This document shows positions 1 through 6,367 of a DNA stretch of 10,375 nucleotides, piece after piece. Source of the stretch: QHWK01 sp035259385 (GTDB taxonomy: Bacteria > Acidobacteriota > Vicinamibacteria > Vicinamibacterales > CAVVIG01). The stretch's first letter is position 1; each line of letters begins with the position of its first letter. Location of the stretch: contig DATFWL010000409.1 in assembly GCA_035259385.1 (NCBI GenBank), forward strand, positions 1-10,375, read 5' to 3'. The notes below the pieces were generated by a model that was not told the DNA's origin, searched no databases, and saw only the letters and a list, made by a program, of their open reading frames with translations. Both the position numbers and the translations under genes were made by a program.

Positions 1-187
1 GAGCGCGCTCGAGCACGCCGACGGCCTGCGCGACGGCGATCTGAAGGCGGCAAACGCCGCGCGCGAGCAACTCGACGCGCTCGCGCGCCAGTTCGAGGGG
101 GACGCCGGCTCGGCCAGCGGCGCCGACGCGGCGCGGATGAAATCGCTCGCGGAGACGCTGAAGGGGCGGGCGCTGAGGCTGCGCTGA
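1..187 (+). CDS. C-terminal end of an unrecognised protein (5' partial)
   Basis: An open frame whose first full codon is at position 2 runs without stops to a TGA at 185-187, giving the last 61 residues of a protein that begins before the window. The visible part is rich in Ala, Leu, Arg, Asp and Glu and looks alpha-helical and soluble: two helical stretches (roughly residues 1-32 and 43-61 of the fragment) are joined by a Gly/Ser/Ala linker. There is no cysteine, membrane segment or motif that I recognise. Codon use is GC-rich at third positions, as in the other genes here, which supports real coding. The function cannot be assigned from this tail. The gene is followed by the repeat-rich intergenic stretch, with no clear U-tailed terminator. 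Confidence 0.6.
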   Translation, partial: SALEHADGLRDGDLKAANAAREQLDALARQFEGDAGSASGADAARMKSLAETLKGRALRLR

Positions 188-244
188 TCCCCGATACTGG
201 TATGTGGGACCGACGGGCCCGTAGGCGGGTCAGGAGTGTAGGAG

Positions 245-311
245 CGATAGGCCCATGGGATGAGTAGGGAAGGACCGATAGGCCCATGGGATCGGTAGGG
301 AAGGACCGATA
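245..311 (+). repeat. 31-bp tandem repeat, two full copies plus a stub
   Basis: Unit 1 (245-275) and unit 2 (276-306) are both 31 bp and differ at only two adjacent bases (GA versus CG, unit positions 18-19). A third copy starts at 307 with CGATA and then diverges. Each unit contains CGATAGGCCCATGGG and ends in GTAGGGAAGGAC. A looser related sequence (TGGGACCGACGGGCCCGTAGG) lies just upstream, near 205-225. The repeats sit between the end of the first gene and the start of the PepSY gene. Confidence 0.85.
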
Positions 312-337
312 CGCGAGGGCAGAGGGCGCACTCGAAC

Positions 338-1882
338 ATGTCAACCAATCGGTCGTACCCCACCCAACCCATGGGCCTATCCGTCCCATCGGTCCCATCT
401 GTCCCATCGGTCCCTCCTCCGCGCGCGCCGCGTGCGTTATGGCGCCCGCTCGTCGTGACTCACCGCTGGCTCGGGATCGCCGGCTGCCTGCTGTTCGCCG
501 CCTGGTTTGCGTCCGGCATCGTGATGATCTACGTCCGCATGCCGGAGCTTCGTGCCCAGGAACGCCTCGCGCCGAAGCCGCGCGTCGATTTCTCGACGGC
601 CCGCGTGACGCCGGCCGACTTGCTTCGCGCGATTCAAAGTGAGCCGTTGCAGCTGCGGTTGACGATGACCGCGGGCCGTCCCGCCTATCGCGTGCTCACG
701 CGTGGACGCTGGTACACGGTGATGGCCGATAGCGGCCGGCGCCCCGCCGCGTTCACGCGCGAGCAGGCGCTTGCGTCCGCAGCCGCGTTTGCGCCCGCGC
801 ATGCGAAGACGCTTCGCTACGAGGCGCGGCTCACCGAGCCCGATCAGTGGACGCTGCAGAGCCGGGCGTTCCTGCCTCTGCACAGAATCGGCCTCGGCGA
901 TGCCGAGGACACGATCGTCTACGTCTCGGATCTCACCGGCGAGCCCGAGATGAAGACGACCGCTCGCGAGCGCCGCTGGGCGTACGTCGGTCCGGTGCTC
1001 CACTGGCTCTACTTCACGCCGCTGCGCCGCCACTCGAGCGCGTGGGCGCAGACGATCATCTGGCTTTCGATTGCCGGCGTCGTGATGTGCCTGTCGGGAC
1101 TGGCGTGGGGCGTGTCCGTGGCGCGCCGATCGCCGTACAGCGGGCTGATGAAGTGGCACCACTACGCCGGCCTGATCTTCGGCGCGACGACCTGCACGTT
1201 CATCTTCAGCGGCCTGCTTTCGATGGATCCATGGGACTGGCACCCATCCACGGCGTCCACTCGCGAGCAGCGGGAGGCGGTTGCCGGTGGATCGGTTCGA
1301 CTCGAGGCGTTGTCGATCGAGCAGCTCCGCCAGAGTGTCGAGGTGATCGCCGCGGAGGCAGACGCGAAGGAACTGGAGCTGATTCAGTTCCAGCGGCAGT
1401 TGTACCTGAAGTCGGCCGATCGACTGGTGCCGGCGCTGACGCCGCAGCGCGGCACGATTCGGCACTTCGACGGCTCGCCGGTGCTCGCCGCCGCGCACGC
1501 GGCAATGCCGGGGGTCGCGGTCCAGGACTACGTGCAGCTGACCTCGTACGACTCGTACTACTACGACCGTGATGGAGCGCTGCCGCTGCCGGTGTACCGC
1601 GTGCGGTTCACCGATCCGCGCGGGACGTGGCTGTATCTCGATCCCTCCCGCGGCGCGATCGTGCGCAAGGAAGAGCGTCTGAGCCGCGTCAACCGCTGGC
1701 TGTACCACGGCCTGCACAGTCTCGACTTTCCGTTTCTGTACTGGCGCCGTCCGATCTGGGATGCCGTGCTGGTTGCACTCTGCCTCGGCGGACTGGCGTC
1801 GGCGGTGACGTCCGTGCTGCCCGCGCTGCGGCGGCTCCGCCGCCTTGCGCGACGGAGGAGTGTGGGACCGATGGGCCCATAG
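338..1882 (+). CDS. PepSY-domain four-helix inner-membrane protein
   Basis: The 514-residue product has the layout of PepSY-associated transmembrane proteins (PiuB/iron-regulated membrane protein type): helix 1 at about residues 45-66, a large periplasmic PepSY-like region, helices at about 237-260 and 274-295, a second PepSY-like region (about 320-445), and a last helix at about 472-496. Conserved-looking histidines sit where this family has them: HRWLG (H42), HWLYF (H222), KWHHYAG (H274/H275) and YHGLHSLDF (H457/H460). Some relatives are di-heme ferric-siderophore reductases, so heme-linked electron transfer is possible, but this is inference. The ATG at 338 has a weak AGAGGG at 321-326. 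ATG 371 and GTG 455 are alternatives, and the GTG would begin just before helix 1. Residues 7-27 are encoded by intergenic-type repeat DNA (VPS repeats), and the last five residues (VGPMGP region) and the stop lie in the downstream repeat. No iron-uptake receptor gene is adjacent in this window. Confidence 0.85.
   Translation: MSTNRSYPTQPMGLSVPSVPSVPSVPPPRAPRALWRPLVVTHRWLGIAGCLLFAAWFASGIVMIYVRMPELRAQERLAPKPRVDFSTARVTPADLLRAIQSEPLQLRLTMTAGRPAYRVLTRGRWYTVMADSGRRPAAFTREQALASAAAFAPAHAKTLRYEARLTEPDQWTLQSRAFLPLHRIGLGDAEDTIVYVSDLTGEPEMKTTARERRWAYVGPVLHWLYFTPLRRHSSAWAQTIIWLSIAGVVMCLSGLAWGVSVARRSPYSGLMKWHHYAGLIFGATTCTFIFSGLLSMDPWDWHPSTASTREQREAVAGGSVRLEALSIEQLRQSVEVIAAEADAKELELIQFQRQLYLKSADRLVPALTPQRGTIRHFDGSPVLAAAHAAMPGVAVQDYVQLTSYDSYYYDRDGALPLPVYRVRFTDPRGTWLYLDPSRGAIVRKEERLSRVNRWLYHGLHSLDFPFLYWRRPIWDAVLVALCLGGLASAVTSVLPALRRLRRLARRRSVGPMGP
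383..418 (+). repeat. 9-bp tandem repeat encoding Val-Pro-Ser units
   Basis: Four 9-bp units start at 383, 392, 401 and 410 with consensus GTCCCATCG; the last is degenerate (GTCCCTCCT). In the PepSY gene frame they encode V-P-S three times, then V-P-P. The same tetranucleotide-rich vocabulary (GGTCCCAT, reverse ATGGGACC) occurs in the surrounding non-coding repeats, and CCCATGGG at 368-375 directly precedes the array. The coding start therefore appears to have been built on, or invaded by, an intergenic repeat. Confidence 0.8.
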
Positions 1883-1969
1883 GGCGGGTTGGGTAGGACC
1901 GATGGGCCTCGGCTCGCGCGAAGCGCGAGCCCTTCCCACCCACCCCATGGGCCTACACACCCACACTCC
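1857..1969. repeat. Imperfect palindrome between convergent gene ends
   Basis: The outer arms GGAGTGTGGG (1857-1866) and CCCACACTCC (1960-1969) are perfect 10-bp inverted copies. Further in, GGCCCAT on the left (1874-1880) pairs with ATGGGCC on the right (1947-1953), followed by G-triplet blocks that pair with C-triplet blocks. The centre is a perfect hairpin (1911-1931). The element covers the last codons and stop of the PepSY gene, and its right arm reaches the stop codon of the cupredoxin lipoprotein gene. Its sequence belongs to the same GGACCGAT/GGCCCAT family as the repeats at 200-420. Confidence 0.75.
1911..1931. terminator. Hairpin, possible bidirectional terminator
   Basis: GGCTCGCGC (1911-1919) pairs perfectly with GCGCGAGCC (1923-1931) across a GAA loop, making a very stable 9-bp GC stem. 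It lies between two converging genes, where a shared terminator is expected. Neither side has a T-tract, so it is not a textbook intrinsic terminator. It could act as a transcription or RNA-decay barrier, or simply be the core of the surrounding repeat. Confidence 0.45.
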
Positions 1970-2379
1970 TACTGGATCGTGATGGTGCCCTTCAGTCCCG
2001 CCACGTCCGGCCGGGCGTGGTCATGGAAGCCGCAGCGCCGCGCGACGGTCAAGTTGCCACTCGACCGCGTCTGGCCTGGGTTGAGGAAGCCGATCTGATT
2101 GAGCGCGGGGCAGTCCGTGTGTTCCGGGTGCGGATCGGATTCCATATCGTGCGTATTCGAGTCGTTGTTAATCATCGTCACCTGGCCTCCCAGGGCGACG
2201 GTGAGCGTCTGCGGGCACACCTGGTTGTTCTGAATCACGATCGTGTTCGGACTGGTGCTCGGCGTGCAGCCGCCGCTCGGGCCGGTGCTGTTGGAGCTGC
2301 TGCTGCCGCCGCACGCCGCGACGAGCGCCAGCGCCGCGGCCACCGCGCCGCCGGTGAGTATGGTCGTCACATTCGTCAT
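1969..2379 (-). CDS. Cupredoxin-like lipoprotein
   Basis: The 136-residue product begins with a lipoprotein signal: a short hydrophobic stretch ending in LVAAC, with Cys23 as the lipidated residue, followed by a Gly/Ser-rich linker (24-44). The rest is a single small beta domain with plastocyanin/azurin-type features. A strand NTIVIQNN is followed by NNDSNTHDM with a candidate copper ligand His77, then CGFHDH with Cys116 and His119 or His121, then the closing strand GTITI. The usual axial Met is not evident; Leu129 occupies the equivalent place before KGTITI. Extra cysteines at 38, 55 and 90 could form a disulfide. It probably carries electrons or binds copper at the membrane surface. It is the last gene of the minus-strand cluster, 46 nt after the response regulator gene, with its own GGAGAG ribosome site at 2388-2393. 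Confidence 0.8.
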   Translation of the reverse strand: MTNVTTILTGGAVAAALALVAACGGSSSSNSTGPSGGCTPSTSPNTIVIQNNQVCPQTLTVALGGQVTMINNDSNTHDMESDPHPEHTDCPALNQIGFLNPGQTRSSGNLTVARRCGFHDHARPDVAGLKGTITIQ

Positions 2380-2387
2380 GCCGGTCG

Positions 2388-2393
2388 TCTCTC
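2388..2393 (-). promoter_or_regulatory. Ribosome binding site of the cupredoxin lipoprotein gene
   Basis: On the minus strand GGAGAG lies 8 nt before the ATG at 2379. It is the clearest Shine-Dalgarno sequence in the cluster and fixes this start. Confidence 0.7.
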
Positions 2394-2425
2394 CATTCTC
2401 AGTCCAGGCAGGTGGCAGGCACGGC

Positions 2426-3796
2426 TCATGATTCTAGCCGGTACTTCGCAAGGTAGTACGACAGCGCGCGCTGGCTGATTCCCATCAGCTCCGCGGCGTC
2501 CTTTTTCACGCCGCCGGCGCTCTCGAGCGCGCGGCGGATCGTCTCACGCTCGACCCACTCGATGTTCTGCCGCAGCTTCAGCGACGGCAGGCCGGAGGGC
2601 TGCGGCGTCGTCGCGCCGAGGACCGAGACGGCGCGGGCGGTGATCACCGGGCCCGGCGACAGGACCACGGCCCGCTCGACCGTGTTCTCGAGCTCCCGCA
2701 CGTTGCCCGGCCAGTCGTACTGCTGCAGGCCGGCGAGCACACCTTCGTCGATCTTCTCGACCCGCCGCCCGGTCCGTTGCGCGTGCTTGCGGACGAAGTG
2801 CTCGACCAGCGCCGGGATGTCCTCCCGGCGCTCGCGCAGCGGCGGAATCTCGATCGGGATCACGTTGAGGCGGTAGAAGAGATCCTCCTGGAACTTGCCG
2901 TCGGCGACCATCTGCCGGACGTTGCGGTTGGTCGCCGCGATCACCCGCACGTCGATCTTCTCGGTGCGCTCCGAGCCGAGCGGCTCGATTTCGCGCTCCT
3001 GCAGGACGCGCAGCAGCTTCGACTGCAGCGTCGGATTCATCGTGCCGATTTCGTCGAGGAAGATGGTGCCGCCGTCGGCGAGCGCGAACTTGCCCTTCTT
3101 GGTGGTGGTCGCGCCGGTGAAGGCGCCGCGGACGTGGCCGAACAGCTCCGACTCGAGCAGCGTCTCGGGAATCGCCGCGCAGTTCACCTTGATCAGCGGC
3201 ATGTCGCGCTGCGCGCTGCGGTCGTGGATGGCGCGCGCGACCAGTTCCTTGCCGGTACCCGTCTCGCCGGTGATCAGGACGGTGCTCTTGGTTTCGGAGA
3301 CGAGCTCGGCCCGCCGGATCACTTCCTCGATGGCATGGCTGCGGCCGATGATGCCGTAGTGGTCGAACTGCTCGTCGCGCTCGCTGACCAGGTAGCGGTA
3401 CTCGGTGCGCAGCCGCTGGTGGTCGAGCGCCCGCCGCACGACGACGAGGAGCTCGTCGATCTCGAACGGCTTCTGCAGGTAGTCGAGCGCTCCGAGCTTC
3501 ATCGCCTCGATCGCGCTCTCGACGGTGGCGTGCGCGGTCATCATCAGGATCTGCGGCCGCTCGCTCTCCGGCGTCGATCCGACGAACTCGCGGATCAGGT
3601 CGAGGCCGTTCAGCTCCGGCATCACGTTGTCGACCACCATCACGTCGAACGCGCGCTCGGCGAGCAGCCGCTGCGCGTGCCGCGGGCTGGTCGTCTCGAC
3701 CACGCCGTGACCGGCGTCCCGGAGAGCTCGTCCCAGCGCTTTCAGAATTTTTTCCTCGTCGTCGACGAGAAGAATCGAGCCGCGATGGGTCGTCAA
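2426..3796 (-). CDS. Sigma-54-dependent response regulator (NtrC family)
   Basis: This 456-residue protein has the full three-part NtrC plan. The receiver (about 6-125) has the acidic pair D12/D13, phospho-acceptor D56 in VVDNVMP, T87 and K109. The AAA+ domain (about 147-375) has Walker A GETGTGKE (177-184), the sigma-54 contact loop GAFTGA (224-229), Walker B TIFLDEIG (244-251) and the NVRELENTVERA segment. A Fis-type helix-turn-helix ends the protein (about 430-452, VKKDAAELMGISQRALSYY). It should activate sigma-54 promoters when phosphorylated by the adjacent kinase. The start is a TTG at 3796-3794 that overlaps the kinase TGA stop (TTGA), implying translational coupling; no in-frame ATG fits better because SILLVDDEE must be near the N-terminus. 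Target promoters are unknown: I saw no convincing sigma-54 -24/-12 element in the intergenic gaps. Confidence 0.95.
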   Translation of the reverse strand: MTTHRGSILLVDDEEKILKALGRALRDAGHGVVETTSPRHAQRLLAERAFDVMVVDNVMPELNGLDLIREFVGSTPESERPQILMMTAHATVESAIEAMKLGALDYLQKPFEIDELLVVVRRALDHQRLRTEYRYLVSERDEQFDHYGIIGRSHAIEEVIRRAELVSETKSTVLITGETGTGKELVARAIHDRSAQRDMPLIKVNCAAIPETLLESELFGHVRGAFTGATTTKKGKFALADGGTIFLDEIGTMNPTLQSKLLRVLQEREIEPLGSERTEKIDVRVIAATNRNVRQMVADGKFQEDLFYRLNVIPIEIPPLRERREDIPALVEHFVRKHAQRTGRRVEKIDEGVLAGLQQYDWPGNVRELENTVERAVVLSPGPVITARAVSVLGATTPQPSGLPSLKLRQNIEWVERETIRRALESAGGVKKDAAELMGISQRALSYYLAKYRLES

Positions 3797-5559
3797 GCAG
3801 ACCTGCTTTGCGTCGAGTCGAGCGGGAGGTCGATGAGGATTTCGGTGCCGGCGCCGGGCGTGCTGGTGACGCCGATCGTGCCACCCAACCCTTCGACGAT
3901 GTTCTTCGTGATCGGCAGGCCGAGGCCGGTGCCGCCGCGCTTGGTCGTGAAGTACGGATCGAAGATCTGCGCGAGATCGGTGGGCGCGATGCCGACGCCG
4001 CGATCGGTGACGGCCACGTGGACCCGATCGCCGGCCCGCCGCGTGCGCAGCGTCACCGCGGTCTGACCGGCGGCGGCCTTGCCGTGGCCGTCGGCCGCGT
4101 GGCGCGCGTTGACGAGCATGTTGACGAGCGCGATCCGCAGCCGCTCGGGATCGGTCATCGCGGTGGTCACCTCGGGATCGAGGTCGAGCACGATCTCCGC
4201 GCCTGCCTCCGAGGCCACGGCCGCCGACGCCGATTCGCGACAGAGCGCGTTGACGTTCGCCGGCGACAGGTCGAAGCGGATCGGCCGTGCGAAGTCGAGC
4301 ACCTCGTTGACGATGCGATTCAACCGGGCGACCTCGCCGTCGATGTCCGCCGCCGCTTCGCGCACCGCGGCCGGCGTCACGTCCGTCCGGCTGAGCGAGT
4401 GCAGCGCCGCCTTGATGATCATCAACGGGTTGCGGACCTCGTGGGCGATCACCGTCGACAGGCGGCCGAGCGCGGTCAGCCGCTCCTTCTGCGAGATCTC
4501 CCGCTGGAACCGCGCGATCGAGTCGGTCAGGGTGTTGAATGTCGTCGCCAGCAGCCGCGCATCGTCGTCGTCCCAGTGCCGCACCACGATCTTGCGGGTG
4601 AGGTCGCCGGTCGCCGCCATCTCACGCATCACGCCGGTGATCGCGGCGAGCGGGCGCGCGATGGTGCGCGCCACGGTGAAGCTGAGGGCGGTGGCGAGCA
4701 GCACTGCAAAGACGGCGGTGAGGAACAGGCCGGCGTGGATGGCGCCGAGCGACTGCAGTTGCTCGGTCCGCGAGCGGAGAATCAGCGCAACCGGGCCCGA
4801 TGTCGCGGCATCGGCTCCGCCGGGCGGCGCGAGCTGGCGCGGCAGCACGTCGTACTCGTCGTCGGCAATCACGACCCGGGAAATGCCGGCAGAGCGCAGG
4901 TGCGGCGCGAGCGCCGGATCTGCATCGCGCGGGAGCGTCGACGCGAGGATCTGCCCGTCCATGCCGAACGCGAGATCGCTGCCGGTGATCTTCTTCAGCT
5001 CCGCGGCGAGCGCGTCGTCGAGGAGGAACCCCGCGCTGAGCGTGCCGAGAATCTCGCGCCGCGGCTGGTCGAGCACGACCGGCACGCTCACGATCTGCAG
5101 GATGCCGTTCGGCTGCGGCAGCAGGCTCACCGCGTCGTGGCCGGCGAGCGCATCCCGCAGCGCCGGCTGGTGCGCGGCGATGATGCCGACGCGCGGCGAT
5201 CCGCCGGCCGCGTAGAGGATCTGGCCGTTCTTGTTCGTGACCAGCATCAGATGCGCGCTCAGCTGGGTCTGGTAGCCCCTGGCGATGTCCTGCACCGTCG
5301 GCGGATCGTCGGTGAAGATCGCCGCTTTCAGCTTCGGCAGGTCGGCAATCAGCCCCGCCATCAGCGTGTAGGTCTGCGCGCGCTCGTTGCGCAGCTGCTC
5401 GACCTGCGCGCTGGTCGTCACGATCTCGCGCTCGAGCGTCCGGTCTGCTTCGCGCGTCACCTGGCCGTTGACGATGAAGATGGCGATGCCGATGCAGATC
5501 ACGGCGAGCATCGCGCTGGCGAGGAACATCCGGCTGCGCAGCGACGAGAGCAGCGTCAT
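3793..5559 (-). CDS. Membrane sensor histidine kinase with periplasmic sensor and HAMP
   Basis: Starting at ATG 5559 the protein is 588 residues. Helix 1 (about 11-31) and helix 2 (about 272-297) bracket a periplasmic sensor of about 240 residues that looks like a double-CACHE-type domain (DDPPTVQDIARGYQ and NKNGQILYAAGG segments); the exact family is uncertain. A HAMP linker follows (about 294-346). The dimerisation/phospho-acceptor box is STVIAHEVRNPL with His373. The ATPase domain shows the N box (N484 in LVNARHA), G1 (DRGVGI, 519-524), F box (FDPYFTTK) and G2 (GGTGLGLPI, 542-550), so it should be active. An in-frame start at 5640 exists, but it adds 27 Arg/His-rich residues encoded inside the upstream gene. 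The chosen ATG overlaps that gene's TGA as ATGA. It should phosphorylate the overlapping downstream regulator; the ligand is not known. Confidence 0.93.
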   Translation of the reverse strand: MTLLSSLRSRMFLASAMLAVICIGIAIFIVNGQVTREADRTLEREIVTTSAQVEQLRNERAQTYTLMAGLIADLPKLKAAIFTDDPPTVQDIARGYQTQLSAHLMLVTNKNGQILYAAGGSPRVGIIAAHQPALRDALAGHDAVSLLPQPNGILQIVSVPVVLDQPRREILGTLSAGFLLDDALAAELKKITGSDLAFGMDGQILASTLPRDADPALAPHLRSAGISRVVIADDEYDVLPRQLAPPGGADAATSGPVALILRSRTEQLQSLGAIHAGLFLTAVFAVLLATALSFTVARTIARPLAAITGVMREMAATGDLTRKIVVRHWDDDDARLLATTFNTLTDSIARFQREISQKERLTALGRLSTVIAHEVRNPLMIIKAALHSLSRTDVTPAAVREAAADIDGEVARLNRIVNEVLDFARPIRFDLSPANVNALCRESASAAVASEAGAEIVLDLDPEVTTAMTDPERLRIALVNMLVNARHAADGHGKAAAGQTAVTLRTRRAGDRVHVAVTDRGVGIAPTDLAQIFDPYFTTKRGGTGLGLPITKNIVEGLGGTIGVTSTPGAGTEILIDLPLDSTQSRSA

Positions 5560-6284
5560 CGGATCGTGAAGTCGAGCTCGCCGGTGCCGCCATCGGGCAC
5601 CGTCACCGATTTCGTGTCGGACGCGGTGCCTTCGTTCCACGCGATGACACCGTAAGTGCCGGGCGGGACGTTCTCGATCTGGTAGCGCCCGCCGCCGTCG
5701 GTCAGCGCGAAGAACGGGTGGCTGAAGACGAGGATGAACGCGTTCATGTGCGAGTGGATCTCGCAGAACACGCGGACGATGCCGGGCCGGTCGAAGCGGA
5801 TGTCGCGGGTGTGCCCCGCCGCATACCGGCCGAGATCGAACGGCCGCGGCTTCGAGAGGGAAAACACGTTGTGGTAGAACTTGTCGGAATTCGGAAAGTC
5901 GACCGTGGTGCCGGTGGTGATGGCGAGCACGTGAGGGACGAACGTCTCGTTGCGCTGGTCCATCACCGCATGCCCGCCCTCGCTCGTCTCGAACGCGCCG
6001 CGCGGCGCCGATTCGAGGTACACGACCGAACGCAGCAGATCGGGCAGGTCGCGTGCGGCAGGCGTGCCGAGGTCGCCGACGGTCGGCCGCCGCTGGGCTG
6101 CCGTGGCCACGCGGCGCAGTTCGACGCGGCCTCTGATCGCGCCGGGCCTCGCGGCGGCGCCGCTTCGCGCCGGCGACAACGCTGAGGCGCTTCGCGCCGG
6201 CGACAAGGACAGAAGGGCAACAAAGGGGGCAAAGGTAAGAACACAGACTGCGGTTCGTGACACGAGTGGCGACAGCACCGCCAT
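5556..6284 (-). CDS. Secreted cupredoxin with C-terminal carboxypeptidase-regulatory-like domain
   Basis: The 242-residue product starts with a signal sequence (about 1-33) and a Ser/Ala/Pro linker containing a duplicated LSPARS segment. The core is a plastocyanin-like copper domain with what look like complete type 1 ligands: His138 in NSDKFYHNVFS, then Cys174, His177 and Met180 in CEIHSHM. From about 185 to 242 comes a small beta-sandwich of the carboxypeptidase-regulatory type (DGGGRYQIENVPPGTYGVIAW). Proteins of this layout are often labelled methylamine utilization protein or plastocyanin-like, usually without direct evidence for methylamine metabolism. A periplasmic electron-transfer or copper-binding role is likely. 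ATG 6284 was chosen because the signal peptide follows; a longer frame exists upstream but is Arg-rich and overlaps the beta-barrel gene. A strong AAAGGAGG lies 39 nt upstream, with no good start codon next to it. The gene ends in a 4-nt ATGA overlap with the kinase gene. Confidence 0.87.
   Translation of the reverse strand: MAVLSPLVSRTAVCVLTFAPFVALLSLSPARSASALSPARSGAAARPGAIRGRVELRRVATAAQRRPTVGDLGTPAARDLPDLLRSVVYLESAPRGAFETSEGGHAVMDQRNETFVPHVLAITTGTTVDFPNSDKFYHNVFSLSKPRPFDLGRYAAGHTRDIRFDRPGIVRVFCEIHSHMNAFILVFSHPFFALTDGGGRYQIENVPPGTYGVIAWNEGTASDTKSVTVPDGGTGELDFTIR
6161..6206 (-). repeat. In-frame 27-bp-period direct repeat
   Basis: The 19-bp string CGCTTCGCGCCGGCGACAA occurs at 6161-6179 and again at 6188-6206, a spacing of exactly 27 bp (nine codons). 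In the cupredoxin protein it gives two LSPARS segments at about residues 27-42, next to the predicted signal peptide cleavage site. The period keeps the reading frame, so this is a tolerated small duplication. Confidence 0.8.
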
Positions 6285-6367
6285 CAGCGAGCGCGCTGCC
6301 GCGTCAGTCCGTGCGCGGATCGGCCTCCTTTGTTCTTTCCTCTCTGCCCTTGTCACAATCGCAGTCA

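Noticed and set aside
245..418. CRISPR-like array
   Set aside because: The repeats are directly tandem without unique spacers and of two different periods (31 and 9 bp).
437..1966. 509-residue minus-strand open frame opposite the PepSY gene
   Set aside because: It is Arg/His/Gln-rich with no recognisable domain, and the plus-strand protein has clear helices and family motifs; it is a GC-rich shadow frame.
5560..5640. Longer kinase start at 5640
   Set aside because: The extra 27 residues are Arg/His-rich, unlike a membrane protein N-terminus, and are encoded inside the upstream cupredoxin gene; ATG 5559 gives an ATGA overlap and starts just before helix 1.
2777..5655. Long plus-strand open frames (2777-4066 and 3808-5655) opposite the regulator and kinase
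   Set aside because: The minus strand encodes complete NtrC-type and kinase motifs; the plus-strand translations are low-complexity Arg/Asp/Val-rich antisense frames.
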